From positions 97,688 through 161,687 of the forward strand of contig NZ_JAENRY010000001.1 in NCBI RefSeq assembly GCF_016612545.1: a DNA stretch of 64,000 nucleotides, written 5' to 3'. Position 1 is the first letter of the stretch, and each line of letters opens with the position of its first letter. The notes under the pieces are model-generated. The model had not been told where the DNA came from and made no database searches. It worked only from the letters and a program-made list of their open reading frames with translations. The position numbers were made by a program, and so were the translations under genes. Origin of the DNA: Streptomyces sp. MBT65. GTDB taxonomy: Bacteria; Actinomycetota; Actinomycetes; Streptomycetales; Streptomycetaceae. Positions 59,769 to 64,000 of the stretch are shown one piece after another.

Positions 59769-59793
59769 CCGCGGCCCGCCCCCCGGGCCGCGG
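59769..59793. terminator. GC-rich hairpin terminator of the conservon
   Basis: CCGCGGCCCG (59769-59778) and CGGGCCGCGG (59784-59793) form a perfect 10-bp stem with a CCCCC loop, 65 bp past the last P450 stop on the minus strand. The rest of the 238-bp gap 59620-59857 is very GC-rich with no gene seen. Confidence 0.7.
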
Positions 59794-59857
59794 CGGGGCG
59801 GTTCCACCGGTGCCGGCCGCGCGGGGGTCCGTGGCCAGGCGTATGTCGGGCTCGGTC

Positions 59858-61084
59858 TCAGCCGCGCAGCCGTACCGGGATCTCCTGCCAGCCGAAGGCG
59901 ATGAAGGACGGCACCTGGCGCAGCTCGTCCGGGTCGACGGCGAGCCGGGCGTCCGGGAAGCGGTCGAAGAACTCGGGGAGCGCGGTCAGGGCCTCCACAC
60001 GGGCCAGCGGCGCCCCGATGCAGCGGTGCACCCCGATGCCGAACGACAGGTGGTCGTCGGCGCCGCGGGCCGCGTCGAAGACGTCCGCGTCGGGGCCGTA
60101 GTGCGCGGGGTCGAGCCCGGCCGCCGCGTACGTGGTGATGATGGCGTCCCCGGCCGGGACGGTGATGTCGCCGACCGTGAGGTCACTGACCGCGAAGCGG
60201 AGCGGCAGCGAGGCTATCGACGGGTGGACGCGCAGGGTCTCGTCCACCACCGCGTCCCAGCCGATCTTCCCGGCGCGTACGTCCGCGAGCTGCTCGGGAC
60301 GCCTGAGCAGGGCGACGATCGCGTTGCCGATGAGGTTCACCGTCGTCTCGAAGCCCGCGCCGATCACCAGCAGCAGCGTGTAGAGGAGTTCCTCGTCGCT
60401 GAGCCGGTCGCCGTCCTCGTCGCGCACCCGGATCAGTTCGGTGGTGAGGTCGTCGCCGGGGTGCTCGCTGCGGTGGGCGATCAACGCGGGCAGCACCGTG
60501 CCGATCTGCTGCTGCACGAACGCCGCGTGCTCCGGGGTCGGGTCCGAGGTGTCCATGATGGCCGCGATCAGCCGACCGGTGTCGGCCACCAACTCGTCGG
60601 GCACACCGAACAGTTCGCAGATGATCCGCATCGGCAGGGGATGGGCGAGAGCCGCCTTGATGTCGACCACCTCGGCGTCGTCGGCCGCGACCGCGTCCAG
60701 CAGCTCCGCCGTGATCGTCTCCACCCGGGCCCGCATCGCCTCGGTGCGCCGGTGCGTGAAGCTCGGTGCCACGAGTTTGCGCAGCCGGGCGTGGTCGGTG
60801 CCGTACGTGGAGAGCATGTTGATGACGCCGATCCAGCCCAACACCCAGCCCCAGGAGGGGTGTTCGCCCATCTCGGGCCACAGGCGCCAGTGCAGCCGAG
60901 GATCCCTGCTGACCTGCGGGTCGAGGATCAGTTCCTTCAGGGTGTCGTAGCCGGTGGGGGCCCAGGCGGGGATGCCGCCGGGCAGCTCGACGGGCACGAT
61001 CGGGCCGAGGGCACGCAGCTTGGCGCTCTCGGCGGCCATGTCGGCGCCGAACGGGTCGAGGGCGATGCGGTCGGGCACGGTCAC
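59858..61084 (-). CDS. cvnE: Cytochrome P450 of conservon (CYP154/156-like)
   Basis: 408 aa with all P450 signatures: I-helix GAGFETTVN, ExxR in DETLRVHP, and heme loop FGIGVHRCIGAPLAR. The GTG start overlaps the stop of the preceding P450 as GTGA; AGGAG is seven bases upstream. In Streptomyces conservons a canonical P450 often follows an ExxR-less CYP157-type P450, as here. The substrate is unknown. Confidence 0.9.
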   Translation of the reverse strand: MTVPDRIALDPFGADMAAESAKLRALGPIVPVELPGGIPAWAPTGYDTLKELILDPQVSRDPRLHWRLWPEMGEHPSWGWVLGWIGVINMLSTYGTDHARLRKLVAPSFTHRRTEAMRARVETITAELLDAVAADDAEVVDIKAALAHPLPMRIICELFGVPDELVADTGRLIAAIMDTSDPTPEHAAFVQQQIGTVLPALIAHRSEHPGDDLTTELIRVRDEDGDRLSDEELLYTLLLVIGAGFETTVNLIGNAIVALLRRPEQLADVRAGKIGWDAVVDETLRVHPSIASLPLRFAVSDLTVGDITVPAGDAIITTYAAAGLDPAHYGPDADVFDAARGADDHLSFGIGVHRCIGAPLARVEALTALPEFFDRFPDARLAVDPDELRQVPSFIAFGWQEIPVRLRG

Positions 61085-62298
61085 GACAGGTCTCCTGGCT
61101 GGTCGGGGGAGCGGGGGCTGAACCGCACGGGCAGCGACGTGAGCGAGCGATGGAAGGGGCCCGGCCGCCAGGTCAACTGCTCGCGGGCCACGACGGGTTC
61201 GAGGTCGGGCAGCCACAGGGTGAGCCGCTCGATCGCCTCCGTCGCGATGAGCAGGGTGTGTTGCTTGACCGGGCAGGCGTGCGGGCCCGCGGACCACGAC
61301 AGGTGCGAGGCGTCCTTGGGATGCCGTCCGCTGACGACCTCCTGCTCGGCGAAGTGTGCGAGCGCGCCGTACGAGACGACGACCGGTATCGCCGGCCCGA
61401 TGCGCGCGCCGTGGAAGGTGACGGGGGAACGGGCGTAGTGGATCCCGTAGTTGGCGAGCGGGGTCTCGTGGTGCAGGACCTCCACCACGGCGTCCATGAC
61501 CGGGCGGGCGCCACTGGTCAGCGTGGAGTAGTACACCGAGGTGCCGAGGATGCGGGACAGGGCGTTGGACACCAGGTTCGCGGTCGGCTCGTGGCCCGCG
61601 CCGAGGGTGAGGAACACCTGCCAGGTGACCTCCTCCGGGGTGAGTCCGGCCGGATGGTCCAGCAGCCAGCTCGGCAGGTCGTCGCCGCGCGACTCGGCCT
61701 TGGCGGCGATCAGTCCGAGGACGTAGCCGCCGAACTCTGCCTCGCCCGCGGCCGCTTGGGCGCCGCCCTCCATCATCATGCCCAGCGCCCGGTCCAGCCG
61801 CTCGCTCTGGCCCTCCGGCAGCCCGAAGAGGCTGTTGAAGACCAGCGCCATCAGCGGCCGGGCGAACTCGCCCACCAGATCGGCCTGTCCGCGCGGTCCG
61901 ATCCGGCTCACCAGGACATGCACCGCGCGGTGCACCCGCGCCCGCAGGTCGTGCGGCTCGATCCGTTCGAAGGCGTCGATCAGCGAGGCGCGGAAGCGGA
62001 CGTGCGCCGAGCCGTCCGAGAACAGGGAGTTGGGCCGCCAGCGCATCATGCCGAGGACCGGCGAGTCCTCGGCGACCGTCGACTCCCACGGCCGGGGATC
62101 GTGCGAGAACGTGTCGGTGTCGCGCAGCAGCTCCAGCGCGGCCCGCCGCTCGGTGACGACGAACGCCGGTACGCCCGGGGCGAGTTCGGCCCGGCCGACC
62201 GGACCCTGGGCGCGCAGGGCGGCGTAGTAGCCGTAAGGGTCCAGCGCGAAGCCGTCCTCCCACAGACGGACCGGGCGGGTGGGCGAGGTGGTGGTCAC
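61081..62298 (-). CDS. cvnE: Atypical cytochrome P450 lacking ExxR (CYP157-like)
   Basis: 405 aa. I-helix LGAGHEPTANL is recognisable, and the heme-ligand Cys lies in SAGPHACPVKQ, where the usual CxG is CPV. The ExxR motif is absent; the site reads EVLHHETP. CYP157 members of Streptomyces conservons are known to lack ExxR. It overlaps cvnD by four bases. It may be a functional P450 or a regulatory partner of the next P450. Confidence 0.87.
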   Translation of the reverse strand: MTTTSPTRPVRLWEDGFALDPYGYYAALRAQGPVGRAELAPGVPAFVVTERRAALELLRDTDTFSHDPRPWESTVAEDSPVLGMMRWRPNSLFSDGSAHVRFRASLIDAFERIEPHDLRARVHRAVHVLVSRIGPRGQADLVGEFARPLMALVFNSLFGLPEGQSERLDRALGMMMEGGAQAAAGEAEFGGYVLGLIAAKAESRGDDLPSWLLDHPAGLTPEEVTWQVFLTLGAGHEPTANLVSNALSRILGTSVYYSTLTSGARPVMDAVVEVLHHETPLANYGIHYARSPVTFHGARIGPAIPVVVSYGALAHFAEQEVVSGRHPKDASHLSWSAGPHACPVKQHTLLIATEAIERLTLWLPDLEPVVAREQLTWRPGPFHRSLTSLPVRFSPRSPDQPGDLS

Positions 62299-62918
62299 CG
62301 GTGCTCCGGGGGGTCGCGGTCGATCAGATGCTGGACCAGGGCGAGCAGCGCGTCGAGGGACGAGTCCGTGTCCCGGGCGTCACAGGCCACCAGTGGTGTG
62401 CCGGGCTCCAGGTCCAGGGCGGCGCGCAGTTGTTCCACGGTGTGGTGCCGGGGCGCGTCCGGGAAGGTGTTGACGGCGACGGCGTACGGCAGCGCGCTCT
62501 CCTCCACCAGCCCGAGCACGTCGAACGAGGCGTCGATCCGCCGGCTGTCGACCAGGACCAGCGCCCCGAGCGCGCCGTGGGCGATGTCCTCCCACAGCGC
62601 CCGGAACCGCTCCTGCCCGGGCGTGCCGAACAGATACAGCACGATCCCGCCCGGCAGGCTGATCCGGCCGAAGTCGATGGCGACGGTCGTCGTCGACTTC
62701 TCCCGCACCCCGTCGAGATCGTCGACCGGGACGGAGGCCTCGCTGAGCCGCTCCTCGGTGTGCAGCGGCCGGATCTCCGACACGGAGTCGATCAGGGTCG
62801 TCTTGCCCACACCGAAGGGGCCCGCGACGAGGATCTTGACCAACTCGCGTGCGGTGTCCGGCAGATGGATGCCGCTGGTGGTGCTGCCGCTAGTGGTGCC
62901 TGAGGGCGCGTAGGCCAT
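62295..62918 (-). CDS. cvnD: Conservon small GTPase-like protein CvnD
   Basis: 207 aa: P-loop GPFGVGKTT (33-41), switch region STTTVAIDFGRI, G3 LFGTPGQERF, and NTFPDA as the G4 equivalent. The conservon couples this Ras-like GTPase to a sensor-like CvnA through CvnB and CvnC. GAAGAGAG precedes ATG 62918; it overlaps cvnC by 29 bp. Confidence 0.92.
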   Translation of the reverse strand: MAYAPSGTTSGSTTSGIHLPDTARELVKILVAGPFGVGKTTLIDSVSEIRPLHTEERLSEASVPVDDLDGVREKSTTTVAIDFGRISLPGGIVLYLFGTPGQERFRALWEDIAHGALGALVLVDSRRIDASFDVLGLVEESALPYAVAVNTFPDAPRHHTVEQLRAALDLEPGTPLVACDARDTDSSLDALLALVQHLIDRDPPEHR

Positions 62919-63252
62919 CTGCGACTCTCTTCAGCAGGTCGGGGTCGAAGCGTTCGGCGGGCGGGATCGGCGCGCGGGCGAGCACCAGGCCCCGGTCGAG
63001 GAGACCGGCGGCCAGCACGCGCACCGCGGACACGGGCAGCTCCAGCAGGGCCGCCGTCTCCAGCACCGTCAGCGAACCGCCGTACAGGGCGTCCAGCAGG
63101 GCGAGTTGAGCCGCGGGCAGCTCGGCGGGCGCGGGTTCGCCGCTGCCGCTGAGCACCGTCAGCCGTTCCAGATGCGGGCGGCTGGGCCGGGCCACACCGC
63201 CGGTCGACAGATACGCGGGAACGAGAGGACGGCCGCCGCGGCGGCCCGTCAT
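62890..63252 (-). CDS. cvnC: Conservon protein CvnC (DUF742)
   Basis: 120 aa DUF742 protein: RPLVPAYLSTGG at the N-terminus and a winged-helix-like part AALLELPVSAVRVLAAGLLDRGLV. ATG 63252 overlaps the cvnB stop by four bases. Confidence 0.9.
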   Translation of the reverse strand: MTGRRGGRPLVPAYLSTGGVARPSRPHLERLTVLSGSGEPAPAELPAAQLALLDALYGGSLTVLETAALLELPVSAVRVLAAGLLDRGLVLARAPIPPAERFDPDLLKRVADGLRALRHH

Positions 63253-63671
63253 GCCGACGCGCCGCCGTCAACTCCCCGCGGAGCGGCGGCCATCGCCTTC
63301 TCGCCCAGCCGCGCCACCTGTGAGTGCACCCGGTGCGCCAGCAGATCCAGCCGCACCTCGCTGTCTCCGTAGGCGGCCACGCATGTCCCGTGATCCGTGG
63401 GGACGATGAGGACATAGCCGTGGTCCGACTCGATGACCACCTGCCGTATCTCCGCCCGTTCCCGGTCGGCGAACGCCGCCGCGGCGGTACGGCACGCGCC
63501 CTGCACCGTGCTGGTGATCGCGGCGACCCGCTCGCCCGAGGCCTGGGACAGCGCGTCGGTGTACCCGCGCACCAGCCCGTCCCGGGTCAGCAGCACGGCC
63601 GCCACCACATGCGGCACCTCCAGTATCGGATCGAGCACCCACGCGGTGTCGCCCCCATCGCGGCTGATCAT
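63249..63671 (-). CDS. cvnB: Conservon roadblock/LC7 protein CvnB
   Basis: 140 aa: LDPILEVPHVVAAVLLTRDGLVRGYTDAL, AGERVAAI-like helix and VVIESDHGYVLIVPTDHGTCVAAY form the roadblock/LC7 fold, which regulates small GTPases. It overlaps both neighbours by ATGA. Confidence 0.92.
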   Translation of the reverse strand: MISRDGGDTAWVLDPILEVPHVVAAVLLTRDGLVRGYTDALSQASGERVAAITSTVQGACRTAAAAFADRERAEIRQVVIESDHGYVLIVPTDHGTCVAAYGDSEVRLDLLAHRVHSQVARLGEKAMAAAPRGVDGGASA

Positions 63672-64000
63672 CTAGCCGCTCCCCCTTCGTAGTCGGTCTG
63701 CTGTGTCTCGTGAGCTGTCACTGCTTCTACGGCCGTCTCGGCGTCGTCCATCGCGGCGCGCGCGGCGGCGGTGCCGGACTGGAGGGCGCCGAGTGCGGCG
63801 GCGGCCTGCTCCGGGCGGCGCTCGGGTTGGCGTGTCTCCGGCGCGACCGGTACTGCCGGTGCGGCGGCCGGGGTGCGGCGACGGCGCCGGGGCAGGCCGC
63901 CCGCATCGGGCACGGCGTGATGCCCGGACGCATCGGCCACGGCCCGTTCGTCGTGCTCGGAGCCGTAGGAGTGGGCCGGTGCGGGGGCGGATGTGCGGGT
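63668..64000 (-). CDS. cvnA: CvnA histidine-kinase-like protein, C-terminal part
   Basis: The frame is open to the window edge; about 110 C-terminal residues are visible, Ala/Pro/Arg-rich and low-complexity (GGLPRRRRRTPAAAPAVPVA, ETRQPERRPEQAAAALGALQ), as in the tails of conservon CvnA sensor-like membrane proteins. The kinase-like domain lies outside the window. Identity is inferred from the cvnB-C-D-E order. Confidence 0.8.
   Translation of the reverse strand, partial: TRTSAPAPAHSYGSEHDERAVADASGHHAVPDAGGLPRRRRRTPAAAPAVPVAPETRQPERRPEQAAAALGALQSGTAAARAAMDDAETAVEAVTAHETQQTDYEGGAAR

Overview
The window is high-GC actinobacterial DNA, almost certainly from a Streptomyces or close relative. The evidence is the very GC-rich third codon positions, the many GTG starts and ATGA/GTGA stop-start overlaps, a conservon (cvnA-E) at the right edge, a SpoIIE/PAS/GAF phosphatase, and secreted M4 and GH64 enzymes. 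No tRNA, rRNA, CRISPR array or origin was seen.

Region 1 (about 220-32,200) is one large acyl-CoA catabolic island. It holds two acyl-CoA synthetases (one FadD3-like), six acyl-CoA dehydrogenase (ACAD) genes including two adjacent full-length/short pairs, four crotonase-fold enzymes with differing active sites, two thiolases, five SDRs, two CaiB-like CoA-transferases, a TesB-like thioesterase, an NTF2/SnoaL-like protein, two amidohydrolases, and a Liv-type ABC importer without a binding-protein gene. The genes form tightly packed, often divergent operons: 1748-220 (-), 1803-5196 (+), 8456-5243 (-), 8595-14814 (+), 15848-14874 (-), 15919-18197 (+), a nine-gene operon 27842-18199 (-), and 32202-27925 (-). 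The parts suggest import, CoA activation, repeated dehydrogenation/hydration/thiolysis and ring or carboxyl hydrolysis of a bulky (alicyclic, steroid- or terpenoid-like) carboxylate. The substrate cannot be named from sequence. Two regulatory signals tie the operons together. One is a perfect 15-bp palindrome GAGAAT-N3-ATTCTC at three operon heads. The other is a 15-bp block TTCGGTCTGACCTTT shared by two promoters, whose GGTCTGACC core fits a GntR/FadR-type regulator encoded in the island (27925-28779).

A TnpB-only IS605/IS1341-type element (about 28784-30271, carrying a ribbon-helix-helix gene and tnpB) lies exactly at the stop/start junction of an SDR gene and the GntR gene. Removing it restores a TGA-ATG junction, so the element appears to have split the ACAD-SDR-GntR operon without changing either protein.

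Region 2 (32,300-46,400) is ordinary accessory chromosome: DoxX plus peroxiredoxin, PAS/GAF/SpoIIE phosphatase, secreted cupin, aldo/keto reductase, HEAT-repeat protein, TauD dioxygenase, LLM flavoprotein, metallophosphatase, large metzincin-like protease, MHYT membrane sensor, MT0933-type antitoxin-like protein and an MFS exporter.

Region 3 (46,400-54,000, -) is a sugar/glycoside operon: Tat-lipoprotein solute-binding protein, two MalFG-like permeases, a ROK regulator, a pyranose-2-oxidase-like flavoprotein, a CDA-fold deaminase and a TIM-barrel isomerase-like protein. The combination suggests oxidation and cleavage of an imported glycoside, perhaps of a nucleoside-like compound.

Region 4 (54,300-64,000) has secreted thermolysin-like and beta-1,3-glucanase-like enzymes, a dienelactone hydrolase, a YciO/Sua5 protein and a conservon with two P450s, the upstream one lacking the ExxR motif; cvnA runs off the right edge.
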